From NCBI GenBank assembly GCA_965227695.1, contig OZ245760.1, forward strand, positions 1,984,001-2,048,000: DNA of 64,000 bases, read 5' to 3'. Made by a program: the position numbers and the translations under genes. The notes beneath the pieces were generated by a model. The model saw only the letters and a list, made by a program, of their open reading frames with translations. It had not been told where the DNA came from and did not search any database. Positions 54,181-62,509 of this stretch are shown here, in pieces; the stretch's first letter is position 1, and every line of letters starts with the position of its first letter. The stretch is from UBA1858 sp965227695 (GTDB lineage: Bacteria > Pseudomonadota > Gammaproteobacteria > UBA4575).

Positions 54181-55515
54181 TTAGAACCACTGTGTTACCC
54201 CGAGTCCTATTGCTGATGCATCACCGCCTTGTACAGTGCCTGTTGGTGTGATTGCATAATCGTAATTAGCATTAGACTCATTATCTAAGTCGTTATAGGT
54301 AAGTCTAAATTCAGTACCTGCAGGTGCTGTGTAATAAACACCTAATGAATAGAACCTAGCGTCAGTGTCATCATCTGTGGCACATGTGTCACAATCAAAT
54401 TCATCTGCATCGACATACATAAATCGTACATCGAAACCATTACCGAAGTTTTGAACACCAGATATCAACCAGGTATCTTTTTCGAGCTCGAGATTTGTAG
54501 CACTAGCACCTAAATTAGCTGCACCAGACAATAAAGTGCCAGCAGCACAATCTTCCCAGTCATATTCTAGTGTTTCCCAGGCAACTGATAGTCGTGAAAA
54601 ACTACCATTGCCCCATTGTTTAATATAACGTCCGGCAAGCCTTAAACTATCATCATCAGAATCCGAGCATCCAAAATCTACAGCAGACCATTCATCATGT
54701 TTCTCATAAGCAATGGCTAACCAGACATTATCTCCATTTGTTAGAGTCGTTTCATAAGCAAGCCCAGTAGACCAAATACGAGGATCAAGTTCATTAGTAT
54801 CCCCATTAGAGTCCATTGCCTGGACATCTTCTCCCGCAGCTCCTCCATGTGCATTTGATGTCGCTAATCTAAAGTGAAATCCATTAATATTCGGACTCCA
54901 ATATTGAACAATTTCTTCTTGGCGTCTATTAAACGAGGCGTTTTGTGCACCACCGACACCGCCTCCACCAACACCACCATTTTCACCAAATCCGCCGTTA
55001 TAAAAAACGTTACCATAACCGACAGATCCAATAAGATTAGAATGTGCATTCATGTCATGATCATAGAAAGGGTCAATCCATTGGGCAATTATCTCATTTG
55101 CTGGTAATAGCCATTGACCAACCATAATATGACCAAATGCACCTCTTAAGCCTAATTGACTGTTTCTATTGCAGAAGTCGGAAAATCCATTAAGACGATT
55201 TCGAAATGTAAATTGTTCACATTGGAATTCTGCTTTTATAGCCTCACCACCCATTGATAAACCAGTATCAATAGAAGCCGAAAAACCTATATTTGAGGCA
55301 TTGTCATTATATTGCTGATAGTCTCGATCTCTTTGTCCATCCAAATCTGCAGGATCAATTGATACAACATCAGCGTTTCTAAATTCATATGAAACACTCT
55401 GCCAACCATAAATTGTCCAGTTTGAATTTGCATTTCCCCCACTCACTCCTGCATTTGATGTTGTTGCAAATGCAAGTATTCCTATAACTAGCACTATTTG
55501 TATTAATTTATTCAT
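54181..55515 (-). CDS. Outer-membrane porin (general porin type)
   Basis: The 444-residue protein has a signal peptide (1-22, ending SNA-GVSG), alternating beta-strand character and a C-terminal Phe in LGVTQWF, the signal for outer-membrane assembly. WTIYGWQSVSYEFRNAD is the first strand; the Gly-rich NGGFGENGGVGGGGVGGAQ forms a long loop, perhaps in the pore or at the surface. Several Asp-rich loops and Cys pairs (CDTCATDDDTD) suggest cation binding. Its predicted sigma54 promoter with GAAAC sites places it in the organosulfur regulon, perhaps for sulfone or sulfonate entry. Confidence 0.87.
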   Translation of the reverse strand: MNKLIQIVLVIGILAFATTSNAGVSGGNANSNWTIYGWQSVSYEFRNADVVSIDPADLDGQRDRDYQQYNDNASNIGFSASIDTGLSMGGEAIKAEFQCEQFTFRNRLNGFSDFCNRNSQLGLRGAFGHIMVGQWLLPANEIIAQWIDPFYDHDMNAHSNLIGSVGYGNVFYNGGFGENGGVGGGGVGGAQNASFNRRQEEIVQYWSPNINGFHFRLATSNAHGGAAGEDVQAMDSNGDTNELDPRIWSTGLAYETTLTNGDNVWLAIAYEKHDEWSAVDFGCSDSDDDSLRLAGRYIKQWGNGSFSRLSVAWETLEYDWEDCAAGTLLSGAANLGASATNLELEKDTWLISGVQNFGNGFDVRFMYVDADEFDCDTCATDDDTDARFYSLGVYYTAPAGTEFRLTYNDLDNESNANYDYAITPTGTVQGGDASAIGLGVTQWF

Positions 55516-55624
55516 TTCAACCTCTCAACTAAAAGTTACAAATATTTTAGTTCTGAAAGTCTTCCATGTTCACAAAAACACTATCGCAGACATATAATTA
55601 TTATTTTTGCCTGACAGAGTAGAG

Positions 55625-55640
55625 TGCAATAGACGTGCCT
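55625..55640 (-). promoter_or_regulatory. Predicted sigma54 promoter of the porin gene (AGGCACGTCTATTGCA)
   Basis: On the minus strand GGCACG-N4-TTGCA matches the consensus at all core positions, with GG and GC ten bases apart. It differs from the dmoA promoter only in the spacer. Transcription would start near 55613, 98 bases before the ATG. Confidence 0.78.
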
Positions 55641-55722
55641 ATTTGAAAATTAATTTATATAACATTAACTTAGGCATTTATTGATTTTTTATTAGATTGA
55701 AAAAAGCTATCAAAGATTCAAA

Positions 55723-55750
55723 TTCGAAACAGAATGAAATAATTTGAAAC
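55723..55750. promoter_or_regulatory. Upstream activator sites for the porin promoter
   Basis: TTCGAAACAGAAT (55723-55735) and TTTGAAACGGAAT (55743-55755) are near-identical direct repeats 20 bases apart, about two helical turns, 110-140 bp upstream of the predicted start. Both share GAAACRGAAT with the site before the binding-protein gene. Confidence 0.55.
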
Positions 55751-55755
55751 GGAAT

Positions 55756-56867
55756 AAACTATTTCTCATTGTTTTTATATTTAAAACAACTAGAAACTAT
55801 ATTTATTTTTGATGAAAGTATTTTTTAATGTCTAATAGAAACATAATTATTCATATGGAAACAAAATTTTATGACTATTTTATCTATATTTTGTCTTTAG
55901 TGTTTCTTAATAAGTGAATTGTTATTTGTAAAGTCAAACATTATAAGAATGATATTGTGTTGACATAAATGTTATAATTTGATTTTAATTAGATGATATA
56001 AAAATATGAGATAGATTAATTTTGTGCGGGATATATATTACTAAATCAAGTGAATACATTTCACAGTATACGCATAATTAACATGATTACTTTTATTATA
56101 TAAAATGACATAAACATTCTTATAATATCTTTCTCATCATAATCAGATAGATAAATTTAATCACGCTCTCATTTTTTAATATAATTTGATAGTAGCAAGC
56201 ACATAATTTCACTAATACACCAGGGTAATAAATAATATGTAATTCACTGCCAGTATTTTAGTTATTTTTTAATGCTATTATTTATTTTTTTAAAATGCTG
56301 AATTTTATTTTTAAATGTAAAAATACTAAAATATATCCTATGAAATTGGATATACATATCATCTATAGCGTATTGATATATTGTTTTCTGATAGAGCTTA
56401 GGTTTTAGTTACAATTTTATACTGCCAGTCATCAATACGAGCTAATTATAGTAATTTATTCAAAAATATTCACTAACGACATTTAATATCATCATAAATT
56501 TCAAAACGATATTGATTTATTAATGATATCAAATAAAACATGTTATTAATTTTTTATTCGTTTTAAAAATTTCAACATTTTATGTAATTTAAAACGAATT
56601 ACCAGGAGACAATATTTAGCTTATGCTTATCTGATTTACTAATTTTCTATGCAAATTTATTATGCTGATAAAATTAATGAAATGAACTATAGACAGTCAC
56701 TACTTGCATGGCGCAACATTGCATTACGCCAAGGATTAATAACGACTTATGAAACGATTTTATATAAATCCATTTAAATAAATTATTTATATAAGCATCG
56801 ATTTATAAAATTAAATTTATTCTAATCTATTTATCGCCCGATATAGAGCCAAATAAAATTATTGTTA
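55756..56867. other. Long very AT-rich intergenic region
   Basis: Apart from the porin regulatory sites, this 1.1 kb has extreme AT content and no clear gene. One small frame at 56649-56777 would encode 42 residues (MNYRQSLLAWRNIALRQG is its middle part) but lacks a well-placed ribosome binding site. It may be the tail of a decayed gene. No sigma54-type promoter was found within it. Confidence 0.4.
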
Positions 56868-57140
56868 TTACTCGTCTGGGACCAAATCTAAAACTTCCTC
56901 AATCTCATCAAATGGTAATGATGCTTCTTCATTCAGTTTTTTAACAATCGTTGATTCTTCGGCCTCAAAAAGACATGTACATGAATCATCTTTAGGAAAA
57001 TAATTACTTCTTATATACTTAACCTTAGCTCCATTCTTAGTATATTGATCACATTTTTCTATTGCTGCTTTTTGAGCATCAGCAAGTCCCTCAAGCGTTA
57101 TCCCAGTCAGCTTTCTCTTTACTGCAAATTTTTTCATCAA
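56868..57140 (-). CDS. DUF4242 (SCO4226-type nickel-binding) protein, copy 1
   Basis: The 90-residue ferredoxin-like-fold protein belongs to the DUF4242 family: FAVKRKLTGITLEGLADAQKAAIEKC, VKYIRSNYFPKDDSCTCLFEAEE and the acidic LPFDEIEEVLDLVPD. A related protein, SCO4226 of Streptomyces, binds nickel. It follows dmoA by 73 bases in the same direction. Over most of its length it matches the copy at 62.1 kb closely and the copy at 58.9 kb more distantly. Function in organosulfur metabolism is unknown. Confidence 0.85.
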   Translation of the reverse strand: MMKKFAVKRKLTGITLEGLADAQKAAIEKCDQYTKNGAKVKYIRSNYFPKDDSCTCLFEAEESTIVKKLNEEASLPFDEIEEVLDLVPDE

Positions 57141-57213
57141 ATCCTCTCTTTTTTATATTGCGCCAACTAGCTTTAACTAATTGGCACAATACTAATATTA
57201 TGAAATTCTCACA

Positions 57214-58671
57214 TTAGTGTGCATGAAATGGTGTACTCGCATCAGCCCATGGTGAATCTGTAGTATTATCATCAACAGATTCTTTTCCAGCATAAGAACC
57301 TCTAACTTTACTGGCCGGATGATCATCAGCTGTATAACTACCATTTGACCTGGCAACAAGTTTTTCTCTTAAAGTACCCGGTTCATATGAAGTTTGTGCA
57401 CGACCCCTTTTAATCAGTTCTGGTCTGACGTAATCTATAAAGTCTGTTACAGAACCTGGTGTTACCGCGTATGCAAGATTAAATCCATCTATCCCACCAT
57501 AATCTACCCATCGCTCTAATTCATCTGCGACTTTTTCAGGCCCACCGACCAGCACTGGCCCCAGACCTCCGATACATCGTTCTTTGATTACATCTCTTAC
57601 TGTAACATTCTTACCACCGTCTTCAGTGAGGGATTCAAGTGTAGTCCTTAAGCTATCATTATCCATTGCTGATAATGGTTCGTCTGGATCTAATTTCGAG
57701 AAGTCAATACCAGTCCATCCACCATACAGGGCCAACATTCCCTCAGGACTTGCATACTGAAGATAATCCTCATATTTTTGTTGTGCTTGCTGGTCAGTTG
57801 ATCCTGTGACGACTGTTAAAAGTGTAAAGATTTTTATTGAATCACGTGGGCGACCTGCTTTCTCTACAACATCTCTTATCTCTTTAGTAACTTTATGTGC
57901 ATGATCTGGCCCAGTGGTTAATATAAACATTGCTTCACAATGTTCTGCTGCAAATCTTCTACCACGTCCTGAAGCACCCGCCTGGAATATGACAGGTGTT
58001 CTTTGTGGGGATGGCTCACATAAATGGAATCCTGGCACTTTAAACCATTTGCCTTCATGTTTGATAGGGTGAACTTTCTTAGGATCAGTAAAAATACCAG
58101 TTTCTTTATTTCGATGTACTGCACCATCTTCCCATGATCCTTCGAATAACTTATACATCACTTCCATATATTCGTCAGCAAAGTCATATCTTTCATCATG
58201 TTCCATTTGTCGATCTAAACCAATATTTAATGCAGCACTATTTAAATATGACGATACGACATTCCAGGCAACGCGACCTTTTGTTAAGTGATCTAGTGTT
58301 GACAAGCGGCTTGCAAGTAAATAGGGGTGCTCAAATGTAACTGCCGCTGTTACACCAAAACCAACGTTACTTGTCACAGCCGCCATCGCGGCGATTTGTG
58401 CAAATGGATCGTTTACAGGTACTTGTGCTGCATCTTTTAATGAAGCGGCTGCTGAACCACGATATACGTCATAAACGCCAACAACATCTGCTATGAACAT
58501 GGTATCAAAGCAGCCTCTTTCTAATTCAATGGCCATATTAGTCCAATATTCTATGTCATTGTATCGCGACGCTTGGCTACTAGGATGTCGCCACATTCCA
58601 GACGCCTGATGACTAACACATGTCATATCAAAAGCATTCAAAATAATACGTTTCTTAGCAGCCTTATTCAT
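57214..58671 (-). CDS. dmoA: Dimethyl sulfide monooxygenase-like FMNH2-dependent oxygenase (DmoA)
   Basis: The 485-residue protein belongs to the NtaA/SnaA/DszA branch of luciferase-like monooxygenases. As I recall the Hyphomicrobium DmoA sequence, similarity is high along the whole length: ILNAFDMTCVSHQASGMWRHP, DDVVGVYDVYRGSA-like start, GRVAWNVVSSYLNSAALNIG, EPSPQRTPVIFQAGASGRGR and GGIDGFNLAYAVTPGSVTDFIDY. DmoA uses FMNH2 and oxygen to split dimethyl sulfide into methanethiol and formaldehyde. Other family members act on dibenzothiophene sulfone or nitrilotriacetate, so the substrate needs testing. A near-consensus sigma54 promoter precedes it. Confidence 0.9.
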   Translation of the reverse strand: MNKAAKKRIILNAFDMTCVSHQASGMWRHPSSQASRYNDIEYWTNMAIELERGCFDTMFIADVVGVYDVYRGSAAASLKDAAQVPVNDPFAQIAAMAAVTSNVGFGVTAAVTFEHPYLLASRLSTLDHLTKGRVAWNVVSSYLNSAALNIGLDRQMEHDERYDFADEYMEVMYKLFEGSWEDGAVHRNKETGIFTDPKKVHPIKHEGKWFKVPGFHLCEPSPQRTPVIFQAGASGRGRRFAAEHCEAMFILTTGPDHAHKVTKEIRDVVEKAGRPRDSIKIFTLLTVVTGSTDQQAQQKYEDYLQYASPEGMLALYGGWTGIDFSKLDPDEPLSAMDNDSLRTTLESLTEDGGKNVTVRDVIKERCIGGLGPVLVGGPEKVADELERWVDYGGIDGFNLAYAVTPGSVTDFIDYVRPELIKRGRAQTSYEPGTLREKLVARSNGSYTADDHPASKVRGSYAGKESVDDNTTDSPWADASTPFHAH

Positions 58672-58715
58672 ATTACATTTTCCTTATAATTGAGTTCTAG
58701 TTGTACATAAAGAAA

Positions 58716-58731
58716 TGCAATTGGCGTGCCT
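58716..58731 (-). promoter_or_regulatory. Predicted sigma54 promoter of dmoA (AGGCACGCCAATTGCA)
   Basis: On the minus strand GGCACG-N4-TTGCA matches the consensus at all core positions with ten bases between GG and GC. Transcription would start near 58704, 33 bases before dmoA. Confidence 0.8.
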
Positions 58732-58825
58732 ATCAAGCAACTACTTATTTTCTATAGGTTTTTATAATCTAGACATTCTTCTTGTTTCTTATTGATACGT
58801 TATTAAATGATATCAAATGATTAAT

Positions 58826-58840
58826 GTTTCGTTTCGAACC
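58826..58840. promoter_or_regulatory. Upstream activator site GTTTCGTTTCGAACC for dmoA
   Basis: GTTTC is repeated head to tail and followed by GAACC, giving GTTTCGAACC, one base from the palindrome GTTTCGAAAC. It lies about 125-135 bp upstream of the predicted dmoA start and also just before the divergent DUF4242 gene. Confidence 0.5.
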
Positions 58841-58929
58841 ATATAACAATGATTATTGATGGTACTTATTTGATACTTCACAACATGAATATATGTGTTT
58901 TAATTTTTAGCCACTCAAAGGAGGTTTTT

Positions 58930-59202
58930 ATGCCAAAATATATTATAGAAAGAGAAATTGAAAACGCAGGAAATTTAGCACAGTCTGATTTACAGAGTAT
59001 TTCACAGAAGTCATGTAGTATTCTTAAAAAAATGGGACCACAAATTCAATGGTTAGAAAGTTTTGTTACACAAGATAAAGTATATTGTGTATATATCGCT
59101 CAAAACGAAAAAGAAATTTTATCTCATGCCAAAGAAGGAGGTTTCCCCGCTAACAAAATTTCAGAAATTAAATCTATTATAGATCCAACGACTTCTGAAT
59201 AA
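58930..59202 (+). CDS. DUF4242 protein, copy 2
   Basis: The ATG at 58930 follows AAAGGAGG and begins the family sequence MPKYIIEREIENAG; frames extending upstream lack support. The 90-residue product continues with LQSISQKSCSILKKMGPQIQWLESFVTQDKVYCVYIA and GGFPANKISEIKSIIDPTT, the common DUF4242 form. It is divergent from dmoA. The shared activator region could serve it, but no good sigma54-type promoter was found on this strand. Confidence 0.9.
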   Translation: MPKYIIEREIENAGNLAQSDLQSISQKSCSILKKMGPQIQWLESFVTQDKVYCVYIAQNEKEILSHAKEGGFPANKISEIKSIIDPTTSE

Positions 59203-59264
59203 TCATGGCAATATTTCAATACAGAATTTAAACCTTAAAATCAGGCAATGTTACACATTCCTCA

Positions 59265-59636
59265 TTATGTATCGTTGCCTGATATATCCACTGCAAAGCT
59301 AATCTCATGACCGTCTGGGTCATATATATGGAAATATCTCTCTCGCCATGGTGCATTACGCGGTGAAAATTGAGGAGTTAATCCTTGATCAATACAATTT
59401 TTATACAACAGGTCTACGTCGTTCACATGGAATATTAATCTACCCCAATGAGTACAAATATAATCACTTTCTGCTGACAGGTTTAACGATTGGTTACCTA
59501 CATGGAAAGTTGTAAATACAGCCTCTTCGCCCCCATATGAAAGTTCAAATCCTAGTTTTTTATAAAATGAAACCGATTTGGCCATGTCTTTTGTTATTAA
59601 AGTGATTGCATTAATACTCTCTATATTTCTTTTCAT
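59265..59636 (-). CDS. VOC-family (glyoxalase/dioxygenase-like) protein
   Basis: The 123-residue single VOC domain has ESINAITLITKDMAKSVSFYKKLGF at the start, a central GRLIFHVNDVDLLYKNC and the final metal-site strand YFHIYDPDGHEISFA. These proteins isomerise, cleave or bind small electrophiles. It is convergent with DUF4242 copy 2. The substrate is unknown; methylglyoxal- or thiol-adduct chemistry would be a guess. Confidence 0.82.
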   Translation of the reverse strand: MKRNIESINAITLITKDMAKSVSFYKKLGFELSYGGEEAVFTTFHVGNQSLNLSAESDYICTHWGRLIFHVNDVDLLYKNCIDQGLTPQFSPRNAPWRERYFHIYDPDGHEISFAVDISGNDT

Positions 59637-59817
59637 ATTTAAAAATTTTTTAATGTAATATTGTCAAAAGTTATTATAAATTCAATTATATTCTTATTGG
59701 ATCTTAGAAAGTTTTATCTATTTGACTCACAATGAACCATACTTTTATAAATACATATTTCTCTAGATCAATCTTCATGTTAATTTAGCATTTTCTATGC
59801 ATAATTATACTTCATAA

Positions 59818-60186
59818 ATGATGACTAAAACTATTGCAATACTCGGTGCAAGTCCGGTGCCCACCAGGTATTCGTACAAAGCACAGTTAATGTTAGAGGA
59901 ATATATGTACACAGTAGTTCCAATTAATCCTAAATATAAAGATGTTAATGGTACTAAGTGCTACTCTACTCTAATGCTTTGCCCGCATAAGATTGATACT
60001 GTTACAGTTTATGTTCGAAGTCACATTCTATTGTCATGTTTAGATGACATAATAAGTACATCCCCTGCAAGAGTTATATTAAATCCCGAGACTTATAGCT
60101 CAAAGTCATTATCCGCTCTAAAAGAGTCAGGTATAGATATTCAAATAGGTTGTACACTTGTAATGTTAACAACCGGTCAATTTTAA
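59818..60186 (+). CDS. CoA-binding-domain protein (YccU-like)
   Basis: The 122-residue protein has the Rossmann-like CoA-binding pattern TIAILGASPVPTRYSYKAQLMLEEYMYTVVPINPKYKDVNGTKCYSTL, followed by VTVYVRSH and a final SGIDIQIGCTLVML. It is near the normal length of about 135 residues. No ribosome binding site is visible before the double ATG, so it may be weakly translated or leaderless. Its role is unknown. Confidence 0.65.
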   Translation: MMTKTIAILGASPVPTRYSYKAQLMLEEYMYTVVPINPKYKDVNGTKCYSTLMLCPHKIDTVTVYVRSHILLSCLDDIISTSPARVILNPETYSSKSLSALKESGIDIQIGCTLVMLTTGQF

Positions 60187-61430
60187 TTTCATGCTACTCT
60201 ATTATGGGTTATTTCATAATCATTAGACTAAATATTAATAAATTATGTAAAGGACAAATAGTAGTTTTATCATTGTAATTCTATGTATATCCATAGCATG
60301 TATGGTGGCTTAACATTGCGATACTGATTGAATTGAAGTTGCAGACTGCTATTGAATACAACCAATCTTTGATCGAACAGTATGAGATGCAATACTACTT
60401 GCTACACATTTAAGTATTTTATTAATTCGCCTGTTTAAACCACGTGGAATAAAGCCCGTCGACGCCGTAAATCTGGTTCTGATAAACAGTTATTACTCAT
60501 TCAATGTACAAGATACAAATCTCTTAAGTTAAACACTCTAAATCGATCTACTTTTGGTTCGCTTGCGATACTTCTATCACTTAATCGATTGGCTCATTCT
60601 ATATTTTTCATCAAGACCAGACCTTCTGTTCACAATTCGCAAAGGACTTGTGAAAGTTAAATAATCTTGACCCTTTTCATTTGAATGTAAAGGCATGCTT
60701 GGTACAAAACAACCGCACAGTGATTCGATTAAAACGATGGTTGAAATTACACAACGCGATCCGTGTTTTTACTGCGTGCGTATTGCCTTTATGTCCTCGA
60801 ATACTTTTGGCATTGAGACTGATTAAGATATCTTAGAATATGTTCTATTGCTAATTGATCTCACTCAAAAAACCATTGGGTACTGCTCTTCATATACCTA
60901 TTAATTAGATATCTTATTGGTCTTTCTGTGGTTGAAAGTCAGGTCGATGTACCAGCTTTTTAATGTTTAATAATATCATTTAAAATAAAAGTACACACGA
61001 CTATATGAGTTCAAATAACGATACTCTTTGTTATTTTTATCGATGGAATACCAACTTTATAGTCGTGATGTTTAAGGAGTGAAATATATTGTTTTTACTC
61101 TGATCTTACATTTTCTGTCGAGAATACCTGGATAAAGTATTATTCTGAAATGAAGTTGATTTACATAATAAATTAGATGACTTTACAGACTATTCCAACA
61201 AGAACCTAATGCATTCTGTGCTAAGTCGCGATGCGCATAACAAATATGATGTAAATAGAAAGAAGGCGTTCTTATATAATTATTGATATTTCTAATTGGT
61301 AATTGCTGTATCGTTGACTACTTCAACTTGCTACATCAACACGTGTTAAGGATTCGTCATGCACACGTTAATGATTAAATTAGAAGTCGCATCTAAAAAA
61401 GAAAAAACTATATCAAGGTGTGAACGTATC
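60187..61430. other. Intergenic, about 1.2 kb, no intact gene
   Basis: No open frame of protein-like composition was found on either strand. Composition is locally higher in GC between 60430 and 60830, where stops are frequent in every frame, consistent with a decayed gene or insertion element. No motif could be identified. Confidence 0.4.
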
Positions 61431-61435
61431 ATATA

Positions 61436-61464
61436 GAAACAATTATAACACTATTATGAAACAG
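61436..61464. promoter_or_regulatory. Upstream activator sites for dodecin
   Basis: GAAAC (61436-61440) and TGAAACAG (61457-61464) are direct repeats about two helical turns apart, roughly 75-105 bp upstream of the predicted start. The layout resembles the porin region. Confidence 0.45.
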
Positions 61465-61512
61465 ACTATAAAAATGGCATTTTTAACTTTATATAAATAC
61501 TCATTTTTTTAC

Positions 61513-61528
61513 TGGCATATAAATTGCC
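61513..61528 (+). promoter_or_regulatory. Predicted sigma54 promoter of dodecin (TGGCATATAAATTGCC)
   Basis: GG (61514-61515) and GC (61526-61527) are ten bases apart with TGGCAT and TTGC boxes. Transcription would start near 61539, about 46 bases before the dodecin ATG. Confidence 0.68.
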
Positions 61529-61584
61529 TTTACTTTAATTCATGCTATTGAATAAAAAGTTATGTTATATAAAGGTATTTCATT

Positions 61585-61803
61585 ATGGTAAACAGCAATA
61601 ATCCAACCTATAAGTATATTGAAGTTGTAGGCACATCGGAAGAAAGTCAAGATCAAGCAATAAGAAACGCTATTAGCAAAGCATCTCAAACTGTAAAGAA
61701 TATACATTGGTTCTTCATTCAGGAAACACGTGGTACAGTTAGAGATGGCCAGATCACATGTTTTCAAGTAACCATTAAAGCAGGATTCAGAATAGAAGAA
61801 TAA
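61585..61803 (+). CDS. Dodecin, flavin-binding
   Basis: The 72-residue protein follows the dodecin pattern YKYIEVVGTSEESQDQAIRNAISKASQTVKNIHWFFIQETRG and ends VTIKAGFRIEE. Trp42 is the residue that stacks on flavin in the family. Dodecins form hollow dodecamers that store or quench FMN, lumichrome or riboflavin. A sigma54-type promoter with GAAAC sites puts it with ribBA, the reductases and the flavin oxygenases, suggesting it buffers free flavin in this regulon. Confidence 0.93.
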   Translation: MVNSNNPTYKYIEVVGTSEESQDQAIRNAISKASQTVKNIHWFFIQETRGTVRDGQITCFQVTIKAGFRIEE

Positions 61804-61946
61804 CTTTATATGTTGATTATCTATATAGACTATTCGTTTCAAATATAAAATCACAATTTAAATAAATATAATTAACTACGCCATGCATCGCGATTTCATA
61901 TTCTGGCATCAATTGAGTTGTTTTTACTTTAAATATCAACTGAATA

Positions 61947-62509
61947 ATTGTCTGCTTCCGGCGCAATAGTGGTCATTTAGACTTATGGCTTGTTGTACTC
62001 ATGAATATACTAACATTGGCCTCATTGTAGGTTTATCAAGTTAGGTTTTGAGGGTCAGAATAAAATTAGTTCTCAAATGTAGTATAATCTCAGGTGTTAT
62101 CATATTACAGGGGATAAACATGCCAGTATTTGCTGTTCAGCGAAAGCTTCCCGGGATTTCAATGGAAGATCTTGGGAATGCACAAAAAGCTGCTATTGAC
62201 ACTAGTAATAAATTTTCAGAGCAAGGCACATCAGTAAAATATATACGAAGTAACTTCTATCCTGCTGACAGTAAATGCACTTGCTTATTTGAAGCCAATA
62301 ATGCAGAAGACGTTAAAAAAGTTAATGAAGATGCGTCATTGCCTTTTGAGGCAATTGAGGAAGTGCTGGATTTAAATCCTTAATATGCTATTGGATAGAT
62401 GAATGTTCGCTTTGAGTCGCTAAGAGACAGGATATACAGTATTTAAGAAAACCTGAATGTTCTTCTATATTCTGCATTGCCAATCGGCTCAATAGCGGTC
62501 TTTCGACTA
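61947..62509. repeat. Dispersed short repeat, GGC-CAATAG-GGTC type
   Basis: Two copies are recognised: CGGCGCAATAGTGGTCAT near 61959-61976 and CGGCTCAATAGCGGTCTT near 62486-62503. They flank the DUF4242 gene at 62.1 kb. A related hairpin, GTCTGCT...AGCAGAC, occurs at 63021-63043. They resemble intergenic repeats common in gammaproteobacteria. Confidence 0.45.
62120..62383 (+). CDS. DUF4242 protein, copy 3
   Basis: The ATG at 62120 has CAGGGGA upstream and starts MPVFAVQRKLPGISMEDL; the longer frame from 62048 is not supported. The 87 residues continue SVKYIRSNFYPADSKCTCLFEANN and EDASLPFEAIEEVLDL, very close to copy 1 downstream of dmoA, which suggests a recent duplication. It follows dodecin by 316 bases. 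Metal binding through the conserved acidic and Cys residues is possible. Confidence 0.88.
   Translation: MPVFAVQRKLPGISMEDLGNAQKAAIDTSNKFSEQGTSVKYIRSNFYPADSKCTCLFEANNAEDVKKVNEDASLPFEAIEEVLDLNP

Noticed and set aside
58849..58929. N-terminal extension of the DUF4242 gene from an upstream ATG
   Set aside because: The strong AAAGGAGG lies directly before the ATG at 58930, where the family sequence begins.
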